From Pseudomonadota bacterium (lineage in GTDB: Bacteria; Pseudomonadota; Gammaproteobacteria; Burkholderiales; Casimicrobiaceae): a DNA stretch of 50,130 bases. Shown piece after piece: positions 19,501 to 27,784 of the stretch. A program made the position numbers and the translations under genes. The DNA lies in NCBI GenBank assembly GCA_018241745.1, contig JAFEDG010000159.1, positions 1 to 50,130 of the forward strand. Direction: 5' to 3'. The notes beneath the pieces are model-generated. The model did not search any database, had not been told where the DNA came from, and saw only the letters and a list, made by a program, of their open reading frames with translations. Numbering within the stretch: the first letter of the stretch is position 1; each line of letters begins with the position of its first letter.

Positions 19501-20550
19501 GCGCAGTGGCTCGCCGCGACGCCCGCGTTGCCCAACGGCAAGCTCGTCGCGCGCCTCGTCCGCCTCGCGGTGCCGCGCGCTGCCGACGTCGTGCCGGCAT
19601 CCGCCGCAGTGGCGCCGGCCCCCGACAAGGTCGACCACTGGCCCGAGGTCGACATCGACGCGACGCATTTCCTCTCGCACGACCGCGACCTCGGCAGCCT
19701 CGCACTGCGCGCGCAGCCAAGCGGCAACGACTGGCGCATCGACCGCCTGGACATCGCGAGCGACGCCGGCAAGCTCGCCGTCACGGGACGCTGGCGGATC
19801 GAAGCGAAGGGCCAGCATACGGATGCCAGGGTGCACCTGGACGCGCGTGACGGCGGTGCCTTCCTCGTGCGCTTCGGGTATCCGGAAGCGATCCGCGGCG
19901 CACCGACGACGATCGACGGCGACCTCACGTGGGCCGGTGCGCCCAGTGATTTCGACTATCCGACCCTCAATGGAACGCTGGCGCTGAAGAGCGGCGCCGG
20001 CCAGTTCACGAAGGTCGACCCCGGCCTCGGCAAGCTGCTCGGCGTGCTGTCGTTGCAGGCGCTCCCCCGGCGGATCGCGCTGGATTTCCGCGATGTGTTC
20101 AGCGAGGGGTTCGCATTCGACGAGGCACGCGGCAACGTGCGGATCGCCGATGGTGTACTGCACACCGACGATTTCGCGATCGTCGGGCCGGCCGCGCGCG
20201 TCACGATCAGCGGGCAGGCGGACATCGCCGCCGAGACGCAGACGCTGAACGTGCGCGTGCAGCCGTCGCTGGCGACGAGCTTCTCGGCGGGCACGGCGGG
20301 CGCGGCGATGCTGCTGCTCGCCGCGACCCCCGTCGTCGCCGCGGCCGTTGGCGCCGGCACGCTGCTCGCGCAGAAGGTGCTGAAGGACCCGATCGAGACG
20401 CTGTTCAGCTACGACTACAGGGTGACGGGGTCGTGGACGGACCCGGTTGTCGTCCGCGTCGAGCGTGGGAAGACGGCCCCGACGAGCGCACCTGCCGCGG
20501 CCGCAGCAGGTGCGGCCAATGGCTCCGGCGTGGCACCTGCGCCAAATTGA
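16567..20550 (+). CDS. YhdP family envelope protein (AsmA/TamB-like)
   Basis: A 1327-residue protein anchored by one N-terminal transmembrane helix (about residues 20-45, RLLGGVLVGGFVLFATLLMIV) with a long periplasmic beta-rich body. It matches the YhdP/TIGR02099 family: an N-terminal DUF3971-like region with GAPVTIASLATGWDGWNPKLVIDGLRV, and a C-terminal AsmA-like domain with LNGTLALKSGAGQFTKVDPGLGKLLGVLSLQALPRRIALDFRDVFSEGFAFDE. In E. coli YhdP, TamB and YdbH carry phospholipids between inner and outer membranes, and a bridge-like groove is expected here. A hydrophobic glycine-rich helix near residues 1240-1275 and a Pro/Ala tail end the protein. Start: ATG at 16567; possible -10 TACAAT at 16537-16542. 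It is slightly longer than E. coli YhdP (1266). Confidence 0.9.
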   Translation: MPVARAPAGGAAPAPRLVRRLFRLLGGVLVGGFVLFATLLMIVRHIVLPQVPAHRDDIAALIAKRVGAPVTIASLATGWDGWNPKLVIDGLRVALHDRPGGTLLDLPHVELVASWTSLPLLRLQLRTLLIERPQLAIVRDKQGRFHVAGLEIDPDAQGENGGVTDWLLRQREIVVRDALIQWTDERRDAPQLVLDRVQFRLENNLLHHRFGLTGEPPPELASPLDLRGDVSGLALDDWQKARGNLYLRLDYADVAAWSEWVPLPVQMRSGKGAVRAWLAFDKGIARSMTSDVELADVSLQVQPGLAPLALAHLGGRVEWRDDGHTRTIAGRHVTFTTAAGASQLPVDVEWTLERTPDGTPQHGRFTFTRLELAPLAAVATQWPLPESWRATLSGREPRGALTAGDLQWEGGLAAPTRWSARASLVDVGVRADATWPGVTNLSGSVDAASTGGTLKLASKGFVVDAPRVLRNPLTLDRIEGTVAWQPTAEGMRVELRNVALASADLATTLTGQWHALPSGPGAVDIKAQIPRANLTRITQALSAHVPSVPLAHWLRTAFPAGTLADGHVAVVGDLAEFPFAAPSKGTFTGEGKITGATFVPYDGWPTFSAVDGVARIDRAHVTVEVAHATAFDARIDHALVDLPDLTRATVSIKAEASGPAASFLQFVAQSPIAGWVDHYTDDARATGDGHLAIDVVLPFASDDPARVSGEYRFGGGALNLPGAPALTAVSGPLRFDEHGLRNGDITATVFGGPTRIGVASVDGGVRINASGVASLAALRTTYPVPLIDRVAGTTDWQFSGDIRAEGASWTLDAPLRGATIDLPAPLHKAADSVLPARVERRGIPGRTDRDTLTITVGNAARVVLARRLPATGPAVIERGLALVGTATERPGDASRDGIWIRAALPDVDLDDWMDVRAAESSAQAAAPDANDALRLMGIDLVAGHAVAMGRAFRDVTLAARAKDDGWQMTLQGPDAEGTAQWLAATPALPNGKLVARLVRLAVPRAADVVPASAAVAPAPDKVDHWPEVDIDATHFLSHDRDLGSLALRAQPSGNDWRIDRLDIASDAGKLAVTGRWRIEAKGQHTDARVHLDARDGGAFLVRFGYPEAIRGAPTTIDGDLTWAGAPSDFDYPTLNGTLALKSGAGQFTKVDPGLGKLLGVLSLQALPRRIALDFRDVFSEGFAFDEARGNVRIADGVLHTDDFAIVGPAARVTISGQADIAAETQTLNVRVQPSLATSFSAGTAGAAMLLLAATPVVAAAVGAGTLLAQKVLKDPIETLFSYDYRVTGSWTDPVVVRVERGKTAPTSAPAAAAAGAANGSGVAPAPN

Positions 20551-20858
20551 TGCAGTGCAATAACGTGCGTCGAACCGCCCGGGCCGTGGAGCATCTTGCG
20601 ACAAACGAGACGGCCGGTGATTGGACGACGCTAACGGCGGGCAGGAAAACCACAATCAGGCTGGAACTACGCCCGCGGGCGTCGCGCCGACGTTTGCTTT
20701 TTGCCCGCCCTGAGCTAGATTAGCGGGGCTTCGCGACGCGTGCTGATTTGACGCATTGAACCGTTGCGAAGGGCAGTTCGTAAGATTTTCAGGGCCGGGG
20801 GAGAGACCGCGGGCAACGCGGATCCGGTTCACCGTCAATTCTGGGGTAGGGGATAGCT
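20551..20858 (+). other. 308-bp intergenic region with promoter and long leader
   Basis: No gene seen. A 14-bp perfect palindrome (ACGCCCGCGGGCGT, 20669-20682) lies 11 bp upstream of a candidate sigma-70 promoter at 20694-20721. If transcription starts near 20728 the leader of the subtilase-like gene is about 130 bases, long enough for regulation. I could not match the leader to a known riboswitch. GGGGATAGCT just before the ATG at 20859 is the likely ribosome-binding region. A 60-residue minus-strand frame here lacks protein-like features. Confidence 0.5.
20694..20721 (+). promoter_or_regulatory. Putative sigma-70 promoter for the secreted-protein island
   Basis: TTGCTT at 20694-20699 and TAGATT at 20716-20721 are separated by 16 bp and fall in the only AT-richer part of the intergenic region. 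The 14-bp palindrome at 20669-20682 just upstream could be an operator. Prediction only. Confidence 0.45.
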
Positions 20859-23800
20859 ATGAATCGGATCGCCGCGTGGGCGGCTGCCTTGACGGCAGCC
20901 AACCGGGCCTTGTTGCGTCGCTCGCCTGCAGGGAACGGCCGCGGAACGCGAACGCTCATCGCGGCATTTGCCGCCATCGTCGCGGCGACGCCAGTCCTCG
21001 CCATCGACGCCAACCTGTCCCCGAATGTGGTGTCGCAGATCCAGACATTGCAGGCTGAAAAGGCGTCGCGCACGCCGGCCGAGCGCAAGGTTGATTCGCA
21101 GCTCCTTTATGCATCGCGCGTCGCCACCCACAACGTGGCAATGTATGGCGGAGTCGCACTGGACACCGGCATCGCGCCCGACGCGAACGGTATGGTGCGG
21201 GTCGAGATACGCGCGCCGGTGACCGACGCCACGCTCAACCTCGTGAAGGCTGCAGGCGGCGTCGTGCTCGCCAGCTTCCCGACCGCGGAGTCCATCCAGG
21301 CCAATGTCCCGATCGCATCGGTGGTAAGCATCGCTGCGGACCCGAGCGTTCGCTTCGTGCGGCCGCCCAGCCGGCCGCAAATCAACAATGCGGTCAAGGT
21401 GGTGGCGAACGACGCCGCGCCGGCCTCGACGCAGCAGCCGCTGTCGCCGCGCCTCCAGCGGTTCAAGACCACGCTGCAGCAGGCGCTAGCTGCCAAGGGC
21501 ATCACGGATTGCTGCGGCGCTGGCCCGGTCGTGAACAGCGGCTCGGTCAACTCGCAGGGTGACTACGCACACCGCGCGCAGAACGCGCGGGCGGCATTCG
21601 GGGTCGACGGTACCGGCATCCGCATCGGCGTGCTGTCGGACAGCTTCAACAACCTGGGCGGTGCCGACGACGATGTGATCAACGGCGACCTCCCGGGCCC
21701 GGGCAACCCGAATGGCTATACGACACCGGTCACGCTGATCGGCTCGGGTGATTGCCTGCAGTCGTTCTGCGCGGACGAAGGACGCGCGATGCTGCAGATC
21801 GTCCACGATCTCGCGCCAGGCGCGACGCTGTATTTCGCCACCGCGTTCAACTCGGACGTGGACTTCGCGAACAACATCCGTGCGCTGGCCGGCTTGTCGG
21901 TCACGGCGCCCCCGGACGGCATCGCGACGCCAGGTTGCGACATCATCATCGACGACGTCTCTTACTCCAACGAGAGCGGCCTGCATGATGGCCAGCCTGC
22001 GCCCTCTGATGCGAGCCTCGCGCTGATCACGCAGGCGGTCAACGACGTCACCGCCGCCGGCGTCCTGTATTTCTCGTCGGCTGCGAATTCCGGGAACAAA
22101 TACTTCGGCACCTCCGGCACGTGGGAGGGCGATTACGTCGGCGGCACGCTGCCGACGGTGCTCTCCAGCGCCGGCGCGTCGGCGTTGATCTGGAGCGGCA
22201 CCGCCGTGACGAACGCGTTGACGGTGGCGACCAACGACGTGACGATGCAGTGGTCCGATCCGATCAACGGCTCCTGCAACGACTACGACCTCTATCGACT
22301 GAATGCCGCCGAAAGCTCGATCCTTACTGCGTCGACTAATACCCAGGATTGCACGCAAGATCCGTATGAAGAGCTTTACACCGGCGCCAACTTTGCTGTC
22401 GGTTCCAAGCTGGTCGTCGTGCTGGCTGCCGGGTCCCCGCGCTTCATCAGCCTCAGCACGCAGCGCGGCCAGCTGACGTACAACACCACTGGCGCCACAC
22501 GCGGACACAACGCGGCCAAGTCCGGCTTCAGCGTTGCGGCTACGCCAGCTGCCACGCCGTACAGCGCACCGACTCCACAAGGTCCGTACCCCGGCCCGTT
22601 CGTCAGCACCAATACGGTCGAGACGTTCAGCTCCGATGGCCCGCGGCGCTCGTTCTTCGATGCCGACGGCAATGCGTATACGCCGGGCGATTTCTCGTCG
22701 ACGGGCGGCGTCCTGAACCAGAAGCCGGATTTCACGGCGGCCGATGGCGTGAATACGACGTTGCCGCCGTCGACGGGGCTCAACCCGTTCTACGGTACGT
22801 CCGCCGCCGCCCCGCATGCCGGCGCGATCGCGGCCCTCGTCAAGCAGAAAGCGCCGTCGGCCACGCCCGACCAGCTGCGCACGTACCTGATGTCGACGAC
22901 GCTCGACATCATGACGCCTGGCTTCGACGCGCCGTCGGGCTTCGGCATCCTGCAGGCGTTCCAGGCCGTGTCGGCAGCGGCAGGCGGCGTCGGCGTGCCG
23001 ACGTTCGATCCGGGCACGATATCGGCGACGCGGCTGCCTATCGCGGGCCCGATCCTGCCGGGTGACAGCGCATCGATGACCGTGCAGATCATCAACAACG
23101 GCGCCGTGACGGCGACGAACGTGAGCGCGGTACTTACTACGTCGACGCCGTGCATCACGGTCACCAGCGGCTCGTCCGCCTATCCGGATGCCGCGGTGGG
23201 CGCGAGCGCCACGAACACGACGGCCTTCACGTTTGCGCTGTCGGATTCGTGCATCTGCCCGGTGACGATCGACTTCACGCTCACGGTCACGTTCGACGGC
23301 GGCTCGTCGGTCATCAACTTCTCGTACGTGACGGGGCCGCCGCCGGTGGTCATCAACGGTGACCTCGTGGCAACGCCGACGGTACCGGGCGGCTATTCGT
23401 ACTCGCATGGCACGCAGTCGACGCGCCTCTTCCGCAATGCCGCGGGCCCGACGTGCGAAGCGCCGCAAGCTTATCCGGGCACGTCCGGCGGCACCGCTAC
23501 GCGCCGCTACGACGCCTACACGTTCACGACGGGCAGCGAGAGCACCAGCTACTGCGTCGCGGTGGACCTCAAGTTCCCTGGGTTCGGGACTACGGCGCAG
23601 CTCCAGTCGGGCGCGTACGTGGGCGGACCGTTCGTGCCGTCGAGCCTTGGCACGAACTACGCGGCCGATTCCGCGGCGAGTTCCACGGATCAGTCATACT
23701 CGTTCACGGTCCCGGCCAATACGTCGGTCACGATCACGGTGAATGAGGTCACGGCGGGCTCGGGCAGCTTGCCGTACACGATCACGATCGGCGGCATGTG

Positions 23801-24335
23801 CGGCGTGAACGGGGATGCGCCGGGCGTATCGGCCCTCGCGTCGCGGATGGTCCACGGCGGTGCGGGTACGTTCGACCTCGCGCTCAACAACGTGCCGACC
23901 AATCCGACCACTGAACCGCGCGCCGGCAGTGCGCACACGGTCGTGTTCACGTTCAGCAAGCCGATCGCGAGCGCCACGGCCACGGTCACCGAAGGCACCG
24001 CCACGGCGGGCACGCTGGTGATGTCGGGCAACGAGGTGCAGGTCCCGCTGACCGGTGTCACCGATCAGCAATACGTCACGGTGCAGCTCAGCGACATCGT
24101 GGCGACCGATTCCGGCACGAGCGCACCCGTCTCCGTCCGGATGGGCCTGCTCGCGGGCAACGTGAAGCAGACGCGCCTCGTCACGTATGCCGACCTGCTC
24201 ACCATCTCGCCGCAGATCGCGCAAACCGTGACGTCAGCCAATTTCCTGCTGGACGTCAATGTCGACGGGCTGCTCAGCGTCACGGATCTGCTGACGGCAG
24301 CACCGAACGTTACGAAGGCATTGCCGGCGCCGTGA
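20859..24335 (+). CDS. Secreted subtilase-like serine peptidase with C-terminal dockerin-like module
   Basis: An 1158-residue exported protein. A long signal region ends near residue 48 (RGTRTLIAAFAAIVAATPVLA). A propeptide-like region follows, then a subtilase core at about 250-705. Asp261 lies in GIRIGVLSDSFN, the oxyanion Asn is probably N410 in SSAANSG, and Ser648 lies in YGTSAAAPHAGAIAALV. At the usual HGTHVAG position the sequence is DEGRAMLQIVHDLAPGATLYFATA, so Glu307 replaces His, reminiscent of sedolisins. Beta-sandwich domains follow: a NEW3/CARDB-like one near 711-830 and a second near 835-990. The domain at about 995-1098 resembles those that often precede bacterial dockerins. Residues 1101-1112 and 1132-1143 form two 12-residue loops. 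The second, DVNVDGLLSVTD, is a perfect calcium-loop pattern; the first, NVKQTRLVTYAD, is degenerate. Substrate unknown. A 94-base gap leads to the IPTL-CTERM gene. Confidence 0.8.
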   Translation: MNRIAAWAAALTAANRALLRRSPAGNGRGTRTLIAAFAAIVAATPVLAIDANLSPNVVSQIQTLQAEKASRTPAERKVDSQLLYASRVATHNVAMYGGVALDTGIAPDANGMVRVEIRAPVTDATLNLVKAAGGVVLASFPTAESIQANVPIASVVSIAADPSVRFVRPPSRPQINNAVKVVANDAAPASTQQPLSPRLQRFKTTLQQALAAKGITDCCGAGPVVNSGSVNSQGDYAHRAQNARAAFGVDGTGIRIGVLSDSFNNLGGADDDVINGDLPGPGNPNGYTTPVTLIGSGDCLQSFCADEGRAMLQIVHDLAPGATLYFATAFNSDVDFANNIRALAGLSVTAPPDGIATPGCDIIIDDVSYSNESGLHDGQPAPSDASLALITQAVNDVTAAGVLYFSSAANSGNKYFGTSGTWEGDYVGGTLPTVLSSAGASALIWSGTAVTNALTVATNDVTMQWSDPINGSCNDYDLYRLNAAESSILTASTNTQDCTQDPYEELYTGANFAVGSKLVVVLAAGSPRFISLSTQRGQLTYNTTGATRGHNAAKSGFSVAATPAATPYSAPTPQGPYPGPFVSTNTVETFSSDGPRRSFFDADGNAYTPGDFSSTGGVLNQKPDFTAADGVNTTLPPSTGLNPFYGTSAAAPHAGAIAALVKQKAPSATPDQLRTYLMSTTLDIMTPGFDAPSGFGILQAFQAVSAAAGGVGVPTFDPGTISATRLPIAGPILPGDSASMTVQIINNGAVTATNVSAVLTTSTPCITVTSGSSAYPDAAVGASATNTTAFTFALSDSCICPVTIDFTLTVTFDGGSSVINFSYVTGPPPVVINGDLVATPTVPGGYSYSHGTQSTRLFRNAAGPTCEAPQAYPGTSGGTATRRYDAYTFTTGSESTSYCVAVDLKFPGFGTTAQLQSGAYVGGPFVPSSLGTNYAADSAASSTDQSYSFTVPANTSVTITVNEVTAGSGSLPYTITIGGMCGVNGDAPGVSALASRMVHGGAGTFDLALNNVPTNPTTEPRAGSAHTVVFTFSKPIASATATVTEGTATAGTLVMSGNEVQVPLTGVTDQQYVTVQLSDIVATDSGTSAPVSVRMGLLAGNVKQTRLVTYADLLTISPQIAQTVTSANFLLDVNVDGLLSVTDLLTAAPNVTKALPAP

Positions 24336-24346
24336 CGGACATCGGC

Positions 24347-24370
24347 GGCCGCGCCCCACCGGGCGCGGCC
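24347..24370 (+). terminator. GC-rich hairpin after the subtilase-like gene
   Basis: A perfect 10-bp stem (GGCCGCGCCC with GGGCGCGGCC) and 4-base loop, 11 bases after the stop codon. No T-run follows, so it may be a transcript-stabilising or partial-termination structure, not a full terminator. It leaves room for read-through into the next gene. Confidence 0.5.
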
Positions 24371-24429
24371 CCTGGTGTACGCAACGGAAGCGGTACGCAG
24401 GATTCGATGGATTGCACAGGGAGCGGCAG

Positions 24430-25848
24430 ATGAAGTTCGGCAAACATGGGTTGCAAGCAGCAGCTGGGTTGATGGTCGTCGCGCTGGCGTCGGGCGTTGC
24501 GAGCGCGCAGGTGACGACTCGCCTCGTCACCGCTGGCGGGTCGGCAACGACCGCCAAGATCCTGCCCGGCGGATCGACGTCGATGGACGTGCGCCTCGAC
24601 ACCACGGTCGGGACGGTCGGCTTCGGCCTGCGGCTCAACCAGACCGCGCCGGGGACCAGTGGCTACGTCTCGATCACCGCGCGGAGCTTCAGTGGCAGCC
24701 CGTACAGCGATTCGACCTTCGGCATACCGGATGGGACGGCACTCGCGCCCGCGGATGCGCTGCTCGACCCCGACAATACGTGGAACCTCGGACAGACGAC
24801 GCCGAGCTTCACGCCGACCGCGGCGGCCTCCAACATCCTCGCCGTCAACCTGACCCTGACGGCCAGCGCGGGAACGCCGCTCGGCACGTACAAGATCAGC
24901 CCGCTGTCTCCCAATTCGACGGTGACGGACGCGAGCCTGGTCGATTACCCGATGGGCGGCGAGTTCGACCTCGTCGTCGGCCAGACGCTGACGGTGACCA
25001 AGTCGGGTACGGGCACCGGCACGGTGTCTGACGGCGGCACGATCAATTGCGGCGCCACGTGCTCCGATATTTTCCCGGGCACCGCCGTCACGCTGACGGC
25101 CACGCCGGATGTCGGTTCCACGTTTGTGGGCTGGAGCGGTGGCGGATGCTCGGGCACCGGCTCGTGCGTGGTGACCGTCGACGCCGCGAAGACGGTCAAC
25201 GCCCAGTTCGACCTCTCTGTCGGCCCGACGTACCTGCTCACGGTGACCAAGTCCGGCAACGGCTCGGGCACGGTGACGAGCTCGCCGTCGGGCATCAACT
25301 GCGGCGCGACCTGCTCGTTCAGCTACGCGTCGAGCACGGTGGTTACGCTGACTGCCGCGGCTGATGCCGGCAAGAACTTCACCGGCTGGAGCGGCGGCGG
25401 ATGCTCGGGCACGTCGACCTGCGTGGTCACGATGAACGCCGCGACGTCGGTGCAGGCGACGTTTACCGACACGATTGCACCGACGGTGTCGTTCACCAGC
25501 ACGCCGCCCAACCCGACGACCTCGACCTCCGCGTCGTTCTCGTTCACGGCAAACGAAGCCGGTTCGACGTTCGAATGCTCGCTGGATGGCGCGCCGTTCG
25601 CAAGCTGCACGTCGCCGCACGGCGTGTCCGCGCTGTCGGTCGCACCGCATTCATTCGCAGTGCGGGCGACGGATCCGGCCGGCAACACCAGCAGCCCGAT
25701 CACGTACGACTGGACGGTCGAGGCCGTGGTCCCGCCGCCGGCGTCGACCGCCGTCCCGGTGCCGGCGCTGAATGACTGGGTGCTGGCGGTGCTTGGCCTG
25801 ATGCTGGCAGCCAGTGCGGGTCTCATGCTCCGCCGTCGGATGCACTGA
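24430..25848 (+). CDS. IPTL-CTERM-like surface protein with possible cohesin-like domain and two Cys-rich repeats
   Basis: A 472-residue exported protein. The signal peptide is MKFGKHGLQAAAGLMVVALASGVASA (cut after residue 26). Residues 27 to about 185 form a beta-rich domain with the spacing of a cohesin: VTAGGSATTAKILPGGSTSM, VGTVGFGLRL, ILAVNLTLTASAG, PLGTYKI. Two InlB B-repeat-like units follow (25-nt identical cores at WSGGGCSG), each with paired cysteines, then a Big-type domain at about 354-440. The end is Pro-rich, then VPALNDWVLAVLGLMLAASAG and RRR, the tripartite shape of an IPTL-CTERM exosortase signal. Start: ATG at 24430 with GGGAG upstream; an in-frame ATG at 24412 is less likely. 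The cohesin reading is my inference. It is likely co-transcribed with the upstream dockerin-like protein. No exosortase gene is in this window. Confidence 0.75.
   Translation: MKFGKHGLQAAAGLMVVALASGVASAQVTTRLVTAGGSATTAKILPGGSTSMDVRLDTTVGTVGFGLRLNQTAPGTSGYVSITARSFSGSPYSDSTFGIPDGTALAPADALLDPDNTWNLGQTTPSFTPTAAASNILAVNLTLTASAGTPLGTYKISPLSPNSTVTDASLVDYPMGGEFDLVVGQTLTVTKSGTGTGTVSDGGTINCGATCSDIFPGTAVTLTATPDVGSTFVGWSGGGCSGTGSCVVTVDAAKTVNAQFDLSVGPTYLLTVTKSGNGSGTVTSSPSGINCGATCSFSYASSTVVTLTAAADAGKNFTGWSGGGCSGTSTCVVTMNAATSVQATFTDTIAPTVSFTSTPPNPTTSTSASFSFTANEAGSTFECSLDGAPFASCTSPHGVSALSVAPHSFAVRATDPAGNTSSPITYDWTVEAVVPPPASTAVPVPALNDWVLAVLGLMLAASAGLMLRRRMH
24988..25464 (+). repeat. Two tandem copies of a Cys-rich bacterial repeat domain
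   Basis: Units at about 24988-25215 and 25237-25464, some 75 codons each, within the IPTL-CTERM gene. Both read LTVTKSG-G-GTV, INCGATCS, then GWSGGGCSGT and CVVT. Nucleotide identity is high around the GGGCSG core. They match the divergent InlB B-repeat pattern of secreted bacterial proteins and probably arose by duplication. Confidence 0.8.
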
Positions 25849-25863
25849 CGGTCCGCGTGGAAC

Positions 25864-25885
25864 GGGGCGCCGCAACGGGCGCCCC
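25864..25885 (+). terminator. Hairpin with GCAA-containing loop after the IPTL-CTERM gene
   Basis: Perfect 8-bp stem (GGGGCGCC with GGCGCCCC) closing a 6-base loop GCAACG, 15 bases after the stop. It stands just before the stronger terminator at 25899-25920. Confidence 0.5.
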
Positions 25886-25898
25886 GGGCATCAAGACA

Positions 25899-25920
25899 AG
25901 GGCGGCCCGCGGGCCGCCCT
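25899..25920 (+). terminator. Rho-independent terminator of the secreted-protein island
   Basis: A perfect 22-bp palindrome forming a 9-bp stem (AGGGCGGCC with GGCCGCCCT) and CGCG loop, followed by GTTCTTTTCC. This fits an intrinsic terminator on the plus strand. It lies between the convergent IPTL-CTERM gene and Smr gene and could also act weakly on the minus strand. Confidence 0.75.
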
Positions 25921-25950
25921 GTTCTTTTCCGGACGCCGCGTACGAGCCGC

Positions 25951-26649
25951 TCAGCGCGAACGCGGGCCCTGCAACAGGACGAGCACGGCGCCGCCGCCGC
26001 CCGCGTGCGGCGGGGCCTCGGCATAGGCAAGCACGTCGTCCCAGCGCGCGAGCCAGCGGCGCACCTTGCCCTTGAGCACGGGTTCGCGCCCTGGCGACGA
26101 GAGTCCCTTGCCGTGAATGACACGGACGCAGCGCAACGACATGCGCCGCGCCTCTGCGAGAAAATCCGCGAGCGCGTCGTGCGCCTCGGTGGAGTTCATC
26201 CCGTGCAGGTCGAGCTCCGCGCCGACGGACCAATGGCCGCGGCGCAGCTTGGCCAGCACGTCACGGCCGATGCCCGGCCGCACGAACGTCTGCTCGGCCT
26301 CGACTTCCTGGCCCACATCCCACGCCTGGGGTGCCGGGTCGGTCCCGAACTTGGAAGCGAGCAATGCGTCCGCTTCGTCGGCCATTCGCTGCAGCGGCAG
26401 CGCGGCCGGGGCGGGAACGTTGCGGGCCGCCCGCGCTGGGGTCGACAGCGGTTTCACGTCGTGCATCACCGCGCGGAAGTTGACGTCCGGATCCACGGCA
26501 CGGGGCGCCACGGCCGATGCATGGGGACGCGCGGGAGCGGGCGCCCCGGAAGGCGCCTGCGCCCCGCGTGGATGGGTGGGCGTCGCCGGCTGCGCGGCGG
26601 CGGCTTCCCGCGCGCGCAGCAGCGCCTTGAGGTCGGCCAGCCGCGCCAT
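25951..26649 (-). CDS. Smr/MutS2 domain protein
   Basis: A 232-residue protein with a Pro/Ala-rich, probably disordered N-terminal half and a C-terminal Smr domain. Key motifs are ELDLHGMNSTEAHDALADFL (the LDLHG motif) and VRVIHGKGLSSPG (the HGKG motif), followed by LAYAEAPPHAGGGGAVLVLL. In E. coli the related SmrB is an endonuclease that cuts mRNA at collided ribosomes; the ELDLHG and HGKG pattern fits that class, but nuclease activity is inferred. It starts 16 bases downstream of trxB on the same strand, and the two are likely co-transcribed. Confidence 0.9.
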   Translation of the reverse strand: MARLADLKALLRAREAAAAQPATPTHPRGAQAPSGAPAPARPHASAVAPRAVDPDVNFRAVMHDVKPLSTPARAARNVPAPAALPLQRMADEADALLASKFGTDPAPQAWDVGQEVEAEQTFVRPGIGRDVLAKLRRGHWSVGAELDLHGMNSTEAHDALADFLAEARRMSLRCVRVIHGKGLSSPGREPVLKGKVRRWLARWDDVLAYAEAPPHAGGGGAVLVLLQGPRSR

Positions 26650-26665
26650 CCGCTTGGCGCGCCCG

Positions 26666-27646
<981 letters not shown>

Positions 27647-27784
27647 CTAGCAATCGCATCCGGTGACATGCGGCTTGCCATGCAGCGGCACAAGGACAGG
27701 GTCACCGTCGGGGGTTCGCACGGCGTGCCCGCGGCGCCTGCCGTCCTGATATCATCCTCTGCATGAAATGCGCGCCACAGTGGC

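Noticed and set aside
16495..20655. Very long minus-strand frame antisense to the yhdP-like gene (about 1386 residues)
   Set aside because: The translation is arginine/histidine-rich with no domain or membrane pattern, while the plus-strand gene has a signal anchor and family motifs. Such frames are expected opposite GC-rich genes.
20656..20838. 60-residue minus-strand frame in the intergenic region
   Set aside because: Overlaps the putative promoter of the subtilase-like gene and has no protein-like pattern or ribosome-binding site.
20722..20858. Riboswitch (for example a c-di-GMP type) in the subtilase leader
   Set aside because: The leader has GGCCGGGG and CGGTTCACCG elements but not the ordered core of the GEMM or other common classes that I could recognise.
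24988..25464. Tandem repeat as a CRISPR or other non-coding array
   Set aside because: Only two units of about 225 bp, in frame and encoding a Cys-rich protein domain; no spacers.
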